A stretch of DNA of 64,000 nt from [Mycobacterium] stephanolepidis (GCF_002356335.1 NZ_AP018165.1:2542001-2606000), one strand, 5' to 3'. Positions 39,321-49,447 are shown, numbered from the stretch's first letter. Numbers and translations are program-made. The notes: a model not told the origin generated them from the letters alone.

Positions 39321-40187
39321 CTACATATCCAAACCGATGTCGAGGACTCGGGCGGAGTGCGTCAGCGCACCCACCGCAAGGTAGTCGACACCCGTCTTGG
39401 CGTACGCGGCAGCGGTTTCCAGCGAAAGCCCACCGGAGGACTCCAGTTTGAGCTGCGGAGCACGTGCATCACGACGCTGCGCGGCCACCTGCGTCTGCCA
39501 GACGGGAAAGTTGTCGAGAAGGACAAGCTCTGCCCCCTCGGCGATGACCTCGTCCAGCTGTTCGAGCGAGTCCACCTCCACCTCGCACTCGATGTTCGGG
39601 GCGGCCTCACGGACCGCCCGCAACGCGGCCACCACCGATCCGGCGGCCACCACGTGATTGTCCTTGATGAGCGCGGCGTCACCCAGACCGAGGCGGTGGT
39701 TCACACCACCCCCGGCACGCACCGCATACTTCTGCAGGAGTCGCAGTCCCGGAAGGGTTTTGCGGGTATCGCGAATCTGCGCGCCTGTTCCGTCGACAGC
39801 ATCCACCCAGGCAGCGGTGGTGGTCGCGATTCCGGAGAGGTGACACACCAGGTTCAGCATGGTGCGCTCGGCAGTGAGCAGATCGCGTGTGGGGGCGGTG
39901 ACGGTGAGCAGTGGCGTTCCGGTGCCCACGCGCGCGCCGTCGGAGAGACGATTCTCTACACGATAATTCCCCACGCCCACAACCTCGTCGAGAACGATGA
40001 GGGCGACGTCAACGCCGGCAATGACTCCGCCCGATCGTGTCACCATCGAGGCGGTGCACTCCGCGTCGGCGGGCACTGTTGCCTGGCTCGTGATGTCGGG
40101 TCCATAGCGGAGGTCTTCTTCAAGAGCACGCGTTACTAGCGAACGCGCCTCGGCGAGTTCGGTTTCCGTGAATGTTTCGGTCAACAT
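39321..40187 (-). CDS. nadC: Nicotinate-nucleotide pyrophosphorylase (quinolinate PRTase)
   Basis: Converts quinolinate and PRPP to nicotinate mononucleotide. The 288-residue protein has RDTRKTLPGLRLLQKYAV (about 130-150), NHRLGLGDAALIKDNH and LESSGGLSLETA. ATG 40187 overlaps the nadB stop by seven bases. Last gene of the de novo NAD operon nadA-nadB-nadC. Confidence 0.97.
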   Translation of the reverse strand: MLTETFTETELAEARSLVTRALEEDLRYGPDITSQATVPADAECTASMVTRSGGVIAGVDVALIVLDEVVGVGNYRVENRLSDGARVGTGTPLLTVTAPTRDLLTAERTMLNLVCHLSGIATTTAAWVDAVDGTGAQIRDTRKTLPGLRLLQKYAVRAGGGVNHRLGLGDAALIKDNHVVAAGSVVAALRAVREAAPNIECEVEVDSLEQLDEVIAEGAELVLLDNFPVWQTQVAAQRRDARAPQLKLESSGGLSLETAAAYAKTGVDYLAVGALTHSARVLDIGLDM

Positions 40188-41752
40188 GGCACCCCTGACG
40201 GTAGCGCAACTTCGCATCCGTCAGCATCGCGGCGCACCGGGAGGCTCACGGCAAACTCTGGATCGGTGTCCGGCCAATCCGAGCGGCCGTGGCAGCCCCT
40301 GGATTCGGCGCGTGCAGCAGCCGCCTTCACCACAGCGGCGGCGGTCAAGGTGAGCGCAGCATCTTCCACGTCATGTGGAGTCATGCTGCTCGAATCGGAC
40401 TGCGTTGGGACACATGATCGCAACTCCTCATCAAGTAGCTTGAGCCCGTTCGCGTCACGCAGCACGGACCCCCAGCGAGTCATCGCCGCCTGAAGTCGTC
40501 GACGTTCGAGGCGAGACTGCACACGATCACGATCCGTGACGATGGGCGACCGACCGACCACGCCGGCAGCCGCCTCCCCCGCACGCCTGCCCACCACGAG
40601 GCCTTCCAACAAACTGTTGGAAGCCAGCCTGTTTGCCCCATGCATGCCGGTACGAGCAACCTCGCCGGCGGCGAACAATCCGGCAATCTCAGTCTGGCCG
40701 TACGGATCGGTGACAACGCCGCCGCAGCTGTAATGCGCACCCGGAACGACCGGGATGAGCTGGGCCGCCGGATCAATGCCCGCCGCGACGCACGCAGCGG
40801 TGATGGTCGGGAATCGGCTCGCGAAGTTGCCGATCACGCGTGCGTCGAGGTAGACGCACTGATCTCCAGTCTCGCGCAGCCGCCGGGCGATCGCTCCGGC
40901 CACTACATCACGCGGTGCCAGATCACCCATCGGATGCACCCCGGCGGTCACCGAATCTCCCTGTTTATCAACAAGAACGGCACCTTCGCCGCGGACCGCC
41001 TCACTGATGAGAGGACGGCAGCCGGTGGCCCCGGGACTATGCAGCATGGTCGGGTGAAACTGGATGAACTCGATATCGGCTACCGGAGCACCCGCGCGTA
41101 AGGCCAGTGCGATCCCGTCGCCGGTGGAGCCCGCCGGATTGGTGGTCGCCGAGTACAGGTGTCCGAGACCGCCGGTGGCAAGAATCACGGCCCCGGTGTG
41201 AATGACGCCCACACCGTCATCGTTCTTCACGAGCACACCGCCCACACCGTCGGGCCCCATGAGAATGTCATGCACCACGTGGCTGCGCCGGATGTCCAAT
41301 GTCGCCGCGGCGTGATCGAGTGCCCGCTGTACCTCCGCGCCGGTCGCATCGCCGCCCGCGTGAATGATCCGACGGGTCCCGTGTCCACCCTCACGCGTCA
41401 ACGCCCATTGTCCAGAACGTGTTTCGTCGAATCGGGCACCGTCAGCCACCAGATCGCGCACCGCGCGGTAACCGTCGGACACGATGGAGCGCACCGCGTC
41501 CACGTCACACAGCCCGGCCCCTGCGGTCAGCGTGTCCTGGACGTGCGCCTGGACCGAATCGTCCGTATCGGGAAGCACCACCGCGATACCGCCTTGAGCG
41601 AAATGCGTCGCAGTCGCTCCAACCTTGCTGAGCACCACGACCTTTCGGCCGAGGCGGTGTGCTGCGAGCGCCGCCGCCAATCCAGCTACACCCGCACCGA
41701 CGACAACCACATCGGCATCGGCAGCCCAGGTGGTCCCCGCCGGCAGCGTCAT
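40181..41752 (-). CDS. nadB: L-aspartate oxidase
   Basis: FAD enzyme oxidising aspartate to iminoaspartate for quinolinate synthesis, 523 residues. The FAD site is at residues 14-40 ([15 protein letters not shown]); [27 protein letters not shown] and the C-terminal [22 protein letters not shown] follow. ATG 41752 overlaps the nadA stop (ATGA). Confidence 0.97.
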   Translation of the reverse strand: MTLPAGTTWAADADVVVVGAGVAGLAAALAAHRLGRKVVVLSKVGATATHFAQGGIAVVLPDTDDSVQAHVQDTLTAGAGLCDVDAVRSIVSDGYRAVRDLVADGARFDETRSGQWALTREGGHGTRRIIHAGGDATGAEVQRALDHAAATLDIRRSHVVHDILMGPDGVGGVLVKNDDGVGVIHTGAVILATGGLGHLYSATTNPAGSTGDGIALALRAGAPVADIEFIQFHPTMLHSPGATGCRPLISEAVRGEGAVLVDKQGDSVTAGVHPMGDLAPRDVVAGAIARRLRETGDQCVYLDARVIGNFASRFPTITAACVAAGIDPAAQLIPVVPGAHYSCGGVVTDPYGQTEIAGLFAAGEVARTGMHGANRLASNSLLEGLVVGRRAGEAAAGVVGRSPIVTDRDRVQSRLERRRLQAAMTRWGSVLRDANGLKLLDEELRSCVPTQSDSSSMTPHDVEDAALTLTAAAVVKAAAARAESRGCHGRSDWPDTDPEFAVSLPVRRDADGCEVALPSGVPC

Positions 41753-42777
41753 TCTCCGCCGCCGGGCTGTCCGATCTCGATCATCCGCTGCACACTGCGC
41801 CGAGCCAGCCGCGCGGTGTCCAGGTCCACATGCACCTCATCGCGGCCCTCGACAAGGCAGCGCAGCATGGCCGCGGGGGTGATCATCTTCATGTACGTGC
41901 ACGAGGCACGGTCGTTGACTGCCAGGAAGTTCACGTCTGGAGCCGCCTTGCGCAGCTGATGGAGCATGCCTACTTCCGTGGCCACCAATACCTCTCTCGC
42001 CCGCGTTTCACGGGCCGCGTCCAGCATGCCGCCGGTGGAGAGGATCTTCACCCGGTCGTCGGGGACGGCACCCTCGCCCGCCAGGTAGAGCGCCGATGTC
42101 GCGCATCCGCATTCGGGATGGACGAACAGCTCGGCGTCCGGGTGTGAACGCGCCTGTCCGGCGAGTTCTTCGCCGTTGATTCCGGCGTGCACGTGGCACT
42201 CGCCCGCCCAGATCTGCATGTTCTGACGACCTGTCACGCGCTTGACGTGAGCGCCGAGGAACTGGTCGGGGCAGAACAAGACCTCACGGTCCGGGTCGAT
42301 CGACGCGACGACGTCGACAGCGTTCGAGGAGGTGCAGCAGATGTCGGTGAGCGCCTTCACGGCCGCGGTGGTGTTGACGTAAGAGACCACCACGGCGTCG
42401 GGAAACTCGGCCTTCCAGTCGCGCAGTTCCTCTGCGGTGATGGAATCGGCCAGCGAGCAGCCTGCGCGTTGATCCGGGATGAGCACCGTCTTGTCCGGAC
42501 TGAGAATCTTGGCAGTCTCGGCCATGAAGTGAACACCGCAGAAGACGATGGTGTCCTCGGGCGCCTCCGCGGCGATACGGGAGAGCGCCAGAGAATCTCC
42601 GACATGGTCCGCGACGTCCTGGATGGCGGGAAGCTGGTAGTTGTGCGCAAGCAATGTGGCGCCACGCTGCTTGGCCAGCCGACGTACTTGCTCGGCCCAA
42701 CGGGCATCGCCCTCCACCCCGGTGTACCCACCTGGGCCGTCGATCACGCCGTCAAGTACGACGTCAGCTGCCGTCAT
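41749..42777 (-). CDS. nadA: Quinolinate synthase A
   Basis: Iron-sulfur enzyme condensing iminoaspartate and dihydroxyacetone phosphate to quinolinate. The 342-residue protein has [25 protein letters not shown] and HPECGCAT with cluster cysteines, and the late [12 protein letters not shown] 42777 has GAGGAGG five bases upstream. It is divergent from the NrtR regulator. Confidence 0.97.
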   Translation of the reverse strand: MTAADVVLDGVIDGPGGYTGVEGDARWAEQVRRLAKQRGATLLAHNYQLPAIQDVADHVGDSLALSRIAAEAPEDTIVFCGVHFMAETAKILSPDKTVLIPDQRAGCSLADSITAEELRDWKAEFPDAVVVSYVNTTAAVKALTDICCTSSNAVDVVASIDPDREVLFCPDQFLGAHVKRVTGRQNMQIWAGECHVHAGINGEELAGQARSHPDAELFVHPECGCATSALYLAGEGAVPDDRVKILSTGGMLDAARETRAREVLVATEVGMLHQLRKAAPDVNFLAVNDRASCTYMKMITPAAMLRCLVEGRDEVHVDLDTARLARRSVQRMIEIGQPGGGE

Positions 42778-42837
42778 GGCCGCCTCCTCGCGCCCTTGGT
42801 TCTCGATCAGCCTTCGGGCTGCGTTTGGTCGACCGAG

Positions 42838-42860
42838 GTTTTCGACTTATGATCGAAAAC
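42838..42860. promoter_or_regulatory. Probable NrtR operator
   Basis: GTTTTCGA (42838-42845) and TCGAAAAC (42853-42860) are perfect 8-bp arms around CTTATGA. The dyad covers the ATG at 42849 and the end of the ribosome site of nrtR and sits 61 bp from nadA. A regulator of the NrtR family is encoded at once downstream, so autoregulation plus nadABC control is the natural reading; direct binding is inferred. Confidence 0.75.
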
Positions 42861-43580
42861 ATGGTCCATACTAGCACCGAGCACGAGGTGTTAGCCGTGG
42901 TGTTCCAAGTACGTCACTTCGAAGACAGCACAACCAGCGCGAATGGCCCCACATCCACTCCTGAACTCGCCGTGTTGCTGTGGCAGCGCGCGCTCGAACC
43001 GCACCGCGGCGCGTGGGCGCTCCCCGGCGGCCAGGTCCGCGCCGACGAGGACCTCCCCTCCTCCATCCGCCGGCAGCTCGCCGAAAAGGTGGATGTGCGT
43101 GAGTTGGCACACCTCGAACAGCTGGCCGTGTTTTCTGCACCGGGGCGTGTTCCCGGTCCGCGGACCATCGCCTCAACCTTCCTCGGACTCGTCCCCTTCC
43201 CCGCCACCCCCGAGCTTCCCGCCGATACCCAGTGGCACCGGGTGAGCACGTTGCCCGCGATGGCCTTCGACCATCAGGTGATGGTCGCGCACGCGCATAC
43301 CCGCCTGATAGCCAAGATGTCCTACACCAACATCGGATTTGCCTTAGCACCACAGCAATTCACACTCTCCACGCTCCGTGACATCTACTGTGCGTCGCTG
43401 GGATATCCCGTCGACGCGACCAACCTCCAGCGCGTGTTGGTGCGGCGCGGCGTGCTCACCCCAACCGGGACCACCGTGCGATCGGGTCGCAGTGGCGGCC
43501 GGCCCGCTGCGCTCTACCGATTCACCGACGACCGGTACCGAGTCACCGACGAGTTTGCTGCGCTACGCCCTCCCGGCTGA
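42849..43580 (+). CDS. nrtR: Nudix-related NAD-biosynthesis regulator NrtR
   Basis: A 243-residue protein with an N-terminal Nudix domain (residues 12-150) and a C-terminal winged helix (about 165-243). The Nudix box (GGQVRADEDLPSSIRRQLAEKV) is degenerate: RQL and EKV replace the catalytic REL and EE-G pattern, so it probably binds but does not hydrolyse ADP-ribose. NrtR proteins repress NAD synthesis genes until ADP-ribose is bound. Divergence from nadABC and the dyad over its own start support this. The start may be ATG 42849 (GAGG ten bases upstream) or ATG 42861. Confidence 0.88.
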   Translation: MIENMVHTSTEHEVLAVVFQVRHFEDSTTSANGPTSTPELAVLLWQRALEPHRGAWALPGGQVRADEDLPSSIRRQLAEKVDVRELAHLEQLAVFSAPGRVPGPRTIASTFLGLVPFPATPELPADTQWHRVSTLPAMAFDHQVMVAHAHTRLIAKMSYTNIGFALAPQQFTLSTLRDIYCASLGYPVDATNLQRVLVRRGVLTPTGTTVRSGRSGGRPAALYRFTDDRYRVTDEFAALRPPG

Positions 43581-43644
43581 CGGGACTAGCCTCTTAGAGT
43601 CTTCTTAGGGTATGAATGCCGGGGACCTTGAAGGGAGCTCAGGC

Positions 43645-44967
43645 ATGGCACCCCACTACCTGGCGATATCCGGTGACGTCAAGTGGATCGGCGAACCGCC
43701 TCATCAGGAGCTCGAGCGCGGCGCGCGCCCGCTGCTGCCCACCGAGGATCCGTTCTACCTCCCGCCCCGCGGATTCGAACACGCCGTGCCCGGCACCGTG
43801 CTGCGCACCCGCGATGTCGAGATCGGGTTCCTGGGCGTGATCCCGCAGCGATTCACCGCGACGCAGCTGCTCTACCGCAGTAATGACCTCAATCGTCGCC
43901 CCGATGCGGCGGTGACCACCGTTCTCACGCCCGCCGGTACCGATCCGGCGGCATCCATTCCGATCGTTTCGTACCAATGCGCCATTGACGCCGTCACCGA
44001 TCGCTGCTTCCCCTCCTATGCCTTGCGACGTGGTGCGCACGCGCTCGGCTCCTTCACGCAGCTCGAACTACTTCTGATCGCGGCACTGCTCGCCCACGGC
44101 TGGGCCGTCTCCATACCCGATCACGAGGGTGTCGATGGGATCTGGGGTGCGCCGGAGGACCCCGGGTATCGGACGCTCGACGGAATTCGGGCGGCGCTCG
44201 ACTGTGAGCGCCTCGGACTGTCCCGACGCGCGCCCATCGGACTGTGGGGGTACTCCGGCGGAGGGCTTGCCACCGCCTGGGCGGCAGAGGTCAGTGCCGA
44301 GTACGCACCCGAGCTCGATATCGCGGGTGCGGTGCTCGGTTCTCCCGTGGGCGACCTGGGGCATACCTTCCGTCGCCTCAATGGCGGGCTGTTCGCCGCG
44401 CTGCCCGGCCTCGTCGTCGCCGCCCTCGCACACGTGTACCCCGGCCTTGAGCGGGTGATCGAGGAGCATGCGACGCCCAGCGGCAAGGAGTTCCTCGGGC
44501 GGCTCGAAGACATGCCAACCTTGCGGGCCATCGTGGCCATGGCCTTCAAAGACATGGACGATCTGGTGGACCAGCCGCTAGATCAGCTCCTCGAGACCCC
44601 TGAGGTGCAACACGTCTTCGAGAGCATCAAGCTCGGAAAGACCGTCCCCACCCCTCCACTCCTCATCGTCCAGGCCGTGCACGACCAGATCATCTCGACG
44701 TCGTGTATCGACGAGCTCGCCGATACCTATCGCGGCGGCGGTGCCCATGTCGCCTACCACCGCGACTTGCTCAACGAGCACCTGCTGCTGCACCCGATGT
44801 CCGCACCCATGTCGATGGCATGGCTGCGTGCACGGTTCGACGGTGAAGATCTGGGAACGGAGCCGCGCCGAACAAGCTGGCCGCTGGCGTTGAAGCCCTC
44901 CACCTACTTGGGCCTGCTCAAGCTCGGCTGGGTGAGCGCCAAGGTACTGGGCGGACGTCCTCTGTAG
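43645..44967 (+). CDS. LIP-family (secretory lipase-like) alpha/beta hydrolase
   Basis: A 440-residue protein resembling the fungal-type LIP family and M. tuberculosis Rv1592c, which likewise neighbours the NAD genes. The serine nucleophile is in GLWGYSGGG (Ser near 204); the C-terminal [13 protein letters not shown] and NEHLLLHP carry the likely Asp and His. ATG 43645 is preceded by AAGGGAG; an ATG at 43612 lacks such a site. No signal peptide is obvious, so secretion is doubtful. It probably hydrolyses lipid esters. Confidence 0.87.
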   Translation: MAPHYLAISGDVKWIGEPPHQELERGARPLLPTEDPFYLPPRGFEHAVPGTVLRTRDVEIGFLGVIPQRFTATQLLYRSNDLNRRPDAAVTTVLTPAGTDPAASIPIVSYQCAIDAVTDRCFPSYALRRGAHALGSFTQLELLLIAALLAHGWAVSIPDHEGVDGIWGAPEDPGYRTLDGIRAALDCERLGLSRRAPIGLWGYSGGGLATAWAAEVSAEYAPELDIAGAVLGSPVGDLGHTFRRLNGGLFAALPGLVVAALAHVYPGLERVIEEHATPSGKEFLGRLEDMPTLRAIVAMAFKDMDDLVDQPLDQLLETPEVQHVFESIKLGKTVPTPPLLIVQAVHDQIISTSCIDELADTYRGGGAHVAYHRDLLNEHLLLHPMSAPMSMAWLRARFDGEDLGTEPRRTSWPLALKPSTYLGLLKLGWVSAKVLGGRPL

Positions 44968-44974
44968 AGAAGGC

Positions 44975-45511
44975 TCAGCTGTTCAGCGCGGCAAGGGCGG
45001 CCTCTACCGCAGTCTTCTTGACTTGCGTACGTGTTCGGCCCGCGTACTCGATGGTGCAGTCGGACAATCCGCCGAGGGCGACTGTCGCCCGGATCATCTG
45101 TACCGGTGAGGGTTTGGCGCCCGCCAGAAGTCTGATCAGGTTACGCCGCCATTCGATCATCCACTCGCCCAATTCGATCTGTCCCAATGTGGCCAGGTCA
45201 CGCACGATGATGCCCATCACCACGCGATGAGCCCACAGCACGTCGAAGTAGTCCTCCAATAGTTGGCGAGCGTCCCGTGATCCGCCGGTGGCCAAAAACG
45301 CCTCCAAGTCGTCCACCATCGGCTGCACGATGCTCCGTACCAGGTCGTCCCGCGACGAAAAGTGATAGTAGAGAGCGGGCTTGGTGATATCCAGCCGGTC
45401 CGCTATGTCTCGCAGGCTGGTGTTGCGCAACCCTTGCTCCGCGAAGAGATCTCGCGCGACCGCTTGGATGCGTTCCCTGGTATTGATCGTGACGGGAGCT
45501 TCGGGAGCCAT
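44975..45511 (-). CDS. TetR-family regulator
   Basis: A 178-residue repressor with the N-terminal helix-turn-helix at residues 12-58 (DIADRLDITKPALYYHFSSRDDLV). It is divergent from an FAD monooxygenase, with a clear 22-bp dyad between them. The pair resembles the TetR/TetX-type arrangement known from mycobacteria, but the ligand is unknown. Only seven bases separate its stop from the convergent lipase gene. Confidence 0.9.
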   Translation of the reverse strand: MAPEAPVTINTRERIQAVARDLFAEQGLRNTSLRDIADRLDITKPALYYHFSSRDDLVRSIVQPMVDDLEAFLATGGSRDARQLLEDYFDVLWAHRVVMGIIVRDLATLGQIELGEWMIEWRRNLIRLLAGAKPSPVQMIRATVALGGLSDCTIEYAGRTRTQVKKTAVEAALAALNS

Positions 45512-45540
45512 CTTCCGATAATAGTCCCTGACTTTCCGGT

Positions 45541-45582
45541 CGGTAAGCAGTATGCTGGGTTTACTTACCGAGCGTTAAGTAA
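45541..45582. promoter_or_regulatory. TetR operator between regulator and FAD monooxygenase
   Basis: TTACTTACCG (45561-45570) and CGTTAAGTAA (45573-45582) form a dyad with 10-bp arms, one mismatch and a two-base spacer; a further half-site CGGTAAG lies at 45541-45547. The main dyad ends ten bases before the monooxygenase ATG and overlaps its ribosome site region. Short-spaced near-perfect arms are typical of TetR sites. Confidence 0.8.
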
Positions 45583-45592
45583 GGAAGCGGAG

Positions 45593-46816
45593 ATGCGAGT
45601 TCTCATTTCTGGCGCGAGCGTCGCAGGCCCCACGCTGGCTTACTGGCTGGCGCACTATGGATTTGACGTCACAGTGGTCGAGCGCTCACCGGCTCCACGC
45701 AAATCCGGGGGGCACGCCGTCGACTTGTTCAAACCCGCGATGGACATCGTGGAGAAGATGGGTGCTCTTGAGAGGATCGAGGCCCGTAAGGTCGGCACCG
45801 ACCTCCTATCCATCCATCGCGAGGGCAAGCCCGACCTGGTGGACCTCCCCGAGGCGCTCATCTTCTCGGCCGTGTCGCAGCGCCATGTCGAGATCATGCG
45901 CGACGATCTCAGCGAGATCCTGTATGAAACCAGCTCCTCCACCGCCGAGTACATCTTCGGCGACTCGATCACCACGCTCACCGATGACGACACCGGTGTT
46001 CACGTCACCTTCGAGCAGGGCCCCGAACGGCGATTCGAACTCGTCATCGGCGCGGACGGATTGCACTCGAATGTGCGCAACCTGGTGTTCGGTCCCGAGT
46101 CCGGCTATTCGCATTGGCTGGGCGAGTATCTTGCGGTCGCCTCGATACCCAACTACCTAGATCTCCACGACCGCGCCCTGATGTTCCCGCGGGTCAACCG
46201 GATGGCGGGCATCTACAGCGCCGCGCCGCTCCCAGATGCGCGCGCGTTCTTCCTATTCCGCCCACGAGCACCACTTCAGTACCACCACCGGGATGTACCA
46301 CGGCAGAAGCAGCTATTGCGCGAGGCGTTCGCGGACTTCGGCTGGGAGGTGCCACGGATGCTGGCACAGGTCGACGTAACCGACGCGTTCTACATGGACT
46401 CCATCACCCAGCTGCGCATGGATACCTGGTCAAAGGGCCGGATCACGCTCGTCGGTGACGCCGGATACTGTCCGGGCCCTGCAGTGGGAGGAAGCACCAG
46501 CCTGGCGGTGGTCGGGGCATATGTGCTCGCCGGGGAAATCGCGGCCGCAGCAGGCGATCACACCCGCGCCTACCCCGCCTGCGAAGCGGCGCTGGGCGAG
46601 TACGTACGCCGCAGCCGTCAACTGGCCCTGACCGCGTCGGGCACCTTGGTTCCCAAGAGCCGTGTCGGGCTGTGGACTCTCATTCACGGCGCACGAATCC
46701 TTGGTCATTTGCCGACGCCATTGGCACGCGTCGCCTCCCGGCTTGTCGCGGCACGCGCGCTGAACATCCACGATACCTTCGCCATCCGCGACTACCAGGG
46801 AATGGTCCGCCCGTAG
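45593..46816 (+). CDS. FAD-dependent monooxygenase (PHBH/TetX fold)
   Basis: A 407-residue flavoprotein hydroxylase: N-terminal FAD site LISGASVAGPTLAYWL (residues 3-18), the middle DG motif VIGADGLHSNVR (about 145-156) and the C-terminal GD motif TLVGDAGYCPGPAVGG (about 282-297). Family members hydroxylate aromatics or drugs such as tetracycline and rifampicin. Regulation by the divergent TetR is very likely from the operator. AAGGAAG precedes ATG 45593. The pair and the mqo remnant are inserted between genes that are neighbours in M. tuberculosis. Confidence 0.88.
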   Translation: MRVLISGASVAGPTLAYWLAHYGFDVTVVERSPAPRKSGGHAVDLFKPAMDIVEKMGALERIEARKVGTDLLSIHREGKPDLVDLPEALIFSAVSQRHVEIMRDDLSEILYETSSSTAEYIFGDSITTLTDDDTGVHVTFEQGPERRFELVIGADGLHSNVRNLVFGPESGYSHWLGEYLAVASIPNYLDLHDRALMFPRVNRMAGIYSAAPLPDARAFFLFRPRAPLQYHHRDVPRQKQLLREAFADFGWEVPRMLAQVDVTDAFYMDSITQLRMDTWSKGRITLVGDAGYCPGPAVGGSTSLAVVGAYVLAGEIAAAAGDHTRAYPACEAALGEYVRRSRQLALTASGTLVPKSRVGLWTLIHGARILGHLPTPLARVASRLVAARALNIHDTFAIRDYQGMVRP

Positions 46817-46904
46817 CACATCGAATACGATCTGGATCGGGAAGCGCCAGAACATCATTGGGCATAGCGGCCGTCGTGTTGCTAGCCGACGCCACCTCGT
46901 TGCG

Positions 46905-47438
46905 GTGGCCCATTCACACGTGAGCACCGGCCGATGGATCGATTTCTTCACCACACTGCGCTGGCACAACGTACATGTGATCGCGGCCGCGCTCGTCCAG
47001 AATCTTTCACTGATCGGATACCTGATCACCCAGTTGGCGGCGGGCCCCCGCCAACGATTCGCTCAGTTGCGCCGCTACTACCCCACCGCCGAACCCGGCG
47101 ATTGGGAATTTGTCCCGGCAGGTCAACGGGCACAACTCATCACACCCGATCGCCGGCGCGTGGGCGTACTCCAGCAAGGCACCGAACTGGTGGTCAGCGC
47201 GGATCACACCATCTCCGGACTACTTGGCGCCTCTCCCGGTGCGTCCACAGCCGTCCCGATCATGCTCGACGCCCTCCAGCGCTGCTTCCCCGAGCGATGG
47301 CACACGTCGTGGCACACGACGATGTTGGGCGCGATCCCGGCTGCCGCAGAACCCGTCTGGGATGCGGCGGCCGTCACCGACTCCACGCGGGCAACCGCAC
47401 GCGCGCTGGGCCTCGACGAAACTAGGCCGTCGAGTTGA
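46905..47438 (+). pseudogene. mqo: C-terminal remnant of malate:quinone oxidoreductase
   Basis: The 177-codon frame resembles only the last third of Mqo, a roughly 500-residue FAD enzyme: LRWHNVHVIAAALVQNLSLI, RRYYPTAEPGDWEFVPAGQRAQLI and the diagnostic GLLGASPGASTAVPIMLDAL. The FAD-binding N-terminal two thirds are absent. Upstream in-frame codons (to about 46817) show no Mqo similarity, so the deletion point is near 46925. It cannot make a working Mqo; whether it is translated is unclear. The 3' end overlaps the convergent DUF2567 gene by 17 bp. Confidence 0.8.
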
Positions 47439-48171
47439 CTCCGTCGACCGGCGGGACGGTCGACGGCACCCGGTACAGCGGGCCAGTCACCGGTGGCCAG
47501 GCATCGAGATCGTCACGCACACACGCCACCACACAGAACATGTACGTGACCGCCGCCAAACACGGAGCGAGCGCCAGCGTGACGGCGATCTGAGCAGGCG
47601 TGTGACCGTAGAAGACAGCCGGAGCCTCAACGACGTACTTGATCCGATGACCCTCGTCGAGCTGAGCACCCGCGATATCCAGTACGCCATAACGCCACCG
47701 GACCAATGCGGCCCCGACACCGGCCGCGAGCGCCGAGCCTGCCAGTGCCCCCAGGGCGATCGCGCCCACCATCATCGGGCCCCGGTGCGCCCGCCACTGC
47801 CAGGCCGCGGCGGATACGACCACCGCAACCACCGCCGACATCCCCGTCAGCAGCGTGGTCGCGATAAAGAAATTGTCGGCCTGATTACCCAGGTGAACAA
47901 ACACGCGGCCGTTGTCACGAGTATCGGCGATGGCGCCGTGCGCACCCGGTGCGATGGTGCTCCATAGCGCCCCTACCAACACTCCTGCGGCGCTAAGAAC
48001 GCCGAACACCACCGCGGCCGCCTTCACGTGTGAAAAACGTGGCGCGACAGCCTGATCCACGACCGGCGAGGCGACAGTCGCAGGCACTGCGGGTTCTTCG
48101 CCAGCGCTCATCGGTACCTGCGGCTCTTCGCCAGCGCTCATCGGTACCTGCGGCTCTTCGCTAGCGCTCAT
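47422..48171 (-). CDS. DUF2567 membrane protein
   Basis: A 249-residue membrane protein with about four helices, the apparent counterpart of Rv1591 (DUF2567), which likewise follows bsaP. Function unknown. The N-terminus consists of three near-identical 10-residue units (MSAxEEPxVP) encoded by a 30-bp tandem repeat, each starting with its own ATG (48171, 48141, 48111). ATG 48171 overlaps the bsaP stop (ATGA) and is used here. Confidence 0.85.
   Translation of the reverse strand: MSASEEPQVPMSAGEEPQVPMSAGEEPAVPATVASPVVDQAVAPRFSHVKAAAVVFGVLSAAGVLVGALWSTIAPGAHGAIADTRDNGRVFVHLGNQADNFFIATTLLTGMSAVVAVVVSAAAWQWRAHRGPMMVGAIALGALAGSALAAGVGAALVRWRYGVLDIAGAQLDEGHRIKYVVEAPAVFYGHTPAQIAVTLALAPCLAAVTYMFCVVACVRDDLDAWPPVTGPLYRVPSTVPPVDGVNSTA
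48085..48171 (-). repeat. 30-bp in-frame tandem repeat
   Basis: About three copies of a 30-bp unit (one copy partly diverged) lie at the 5' end of the DUF2567 gene. Each encodes Met-Ser-Ala-x-Glu-Glu-Pro-x-Val-Pro, so copy number changes would keep the frame and only lengthen or shorten the N-terminus. Confidence 0.85.
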
Positions 48172-48416
48172 CGCTGCTCAAGCTGCTTGGAGTCCGCCTC
48201 ACCATGCCGCGAACACTTCGCGTGCCAACCATCCGGGCGCACCTGCACGATCATCCGCCGCCCGCACGCCGCGCAAAAACGCGGGGGCTCCAAGCCCAAC
48301 TGTGCCGCCGTCGGCATGACCAGACCAGTCAACCCGTCCATTGATTCGCCGGTGTACACGTTGTACTTACCGGCGGCCACCGGTTCTGTGCCCATCACGT
48401 ACAGGCTATTGGTCAC
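48168..48416 (-). CDS. bsaP: Biotin synthase auxiliary protein
   Basis: An 82-residue protein with FCAACGRRM and KCSRHG (a C-x2-C pair and a third Cys-x2-His group) suited to metal or cluster binding. It is directly downstream of bioB and matches Rv1590, reported as BsaP, a helper that mycobacterial BioB needs for activity. GTG 48416 overlaps the bioB stop (GTGA), so BioB and BsaP are coupled. An ATG at residue 8 is an alternative start. Confidence 0.88.
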   Translation of the reverse strand: MTNSLYVMGTEPVAAGKYNVYTGESMDGLTGLVMPTAAQLGLEPPRFCAACGRRMIVQVRPDGWHAKCSRHGEADSKQLEQR

Positions 48417-49447
48417 AGGCTGCTGTTGAGTGCCTTGATCGGCATCTGCAGATCGACGAGCAGTTCCAGGTCTGCCTCGGCCGGACGGCCCAGTGTCGTC
48501 AGATAGTTGCCGACGATGACGGCATTGATGCCGCCCAGGATGCCCTGCTTGGCACCCAGGTCACCCAGGGTGATCTCGCGACCGCCTGCGAAGCGCAGCA
48601 TGGTGCGCGGCAGTGCGAGGCGGAACGCGGCAACGGCGCGCAGCGCGTCAGCGGCCGGGAGTACCTCGAGATCGCCGAAAGGCGTTCCGGGGCGCGGGTT
48701 CAGGAAGTTCAACGGAACCTCATCGGGTTCCAGTTCGGCAAGATTGGCGGCGAATTCGGCGCGCTGCTCGAGCGTCTCACCCATACCGAGGATGCCGCCG
48801 CAGCAGACCTCCATGCCCGCCTCGCGAACCATCCGAAGGGTGTCCCAGCGCTCCTCCCAGCTGTGCGTGGTGACCACGTTCGGGAAGTGCGATTTGGCTG
48901 TTTCGAGATTGTGGTTGTAGCGGTGCACGCCCATCGCCGAGAGGCGATCCACCTGCTCCTGGGTCAGCATGCCCAGCGAGCACGCGATCTGGATGTCGAC
49001 CTCGTTGCGAATGGCCTCGATACCGGCTGCGACCTGCGCCAGCAAGCGCTCGTCCGGGCCACGAACCGCGGCCACGATGCAGAACTCGGTGGCGCCGGAC
49101 TTCGCGGTCTGCTTAGCGGCCTCGACCAGGCTCGGGATATCGAGCCACGCACTGCGTACCGGAGAAGCGAACAAACCGGACTGCGAGCAGAAATGGCAGT
49201 CCTCGGGGCAGCCACCGGTCTTGAGGCTGATGATGCCCTCGACCTCTACCTCGGGGCCGCACCACTGCATCCGGACCTCATGCGCGAGGGCGAGCAGCTC
49301 CTCAAGGCGATCATCGGGGAGCTGGAGCACGCGCAGTACCTGATCCTGGGTCAGGCCCACCCCCTGCTCGAGCACCTGCTCACGGGCGGTAGCCAGTATG
49401 TCGCGATCCGTATCGCCCGCGGTCGTTGCTTCGGCTGCCTGAGTCAC
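48413..49447 (-). CDS. bioB: Biotin synthase
   Basis: Radical SAM enzyme inserting sulfur into dethiobiotin, 344 residues. The SAM-cluster motif CPEDCHFC is at about residues 81-88; [18 protein letters not shown] and the C-terminal [13 protein letters not shown] follow. GTG 49447 is chosen because GAGGAG precedes it and it aligns with other mycobacterial BioB; an ATG at 49483 would lie across the promoter. A BioQ box lies 38 bp upstream. Confidence 0.96.
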   Translation of the reverse strand: MTQAAEATTAGDTDRDILATAREQVLEQGVGLTQDQVLRVLQLPDDRLEELLALAHEVRMQWCGPEVEVEGIISLKTGGCPEDCHFCSQSGLFASPVRSAWLDIPSLVEAAKQTAKSGATEFCIVAAVRGPDERLLAQVAAGIEAIRNEVDIQIACSLGMLTQEQVDRLSAMGVHRYNHNLETAKSHFPNVVTTHSWEERWDTLRMVREAGMEVCCGGILGMGETLEQRAEFAANLAELEPDEVPLNFLNPRPGTPFGDLEVLPAADALRAVAAFRLALPRTMLRFAGGREITLGDLGAKQGILGGINAVIVGNYLTTLGRPAEADLELLVDLQMPIKALNSSL

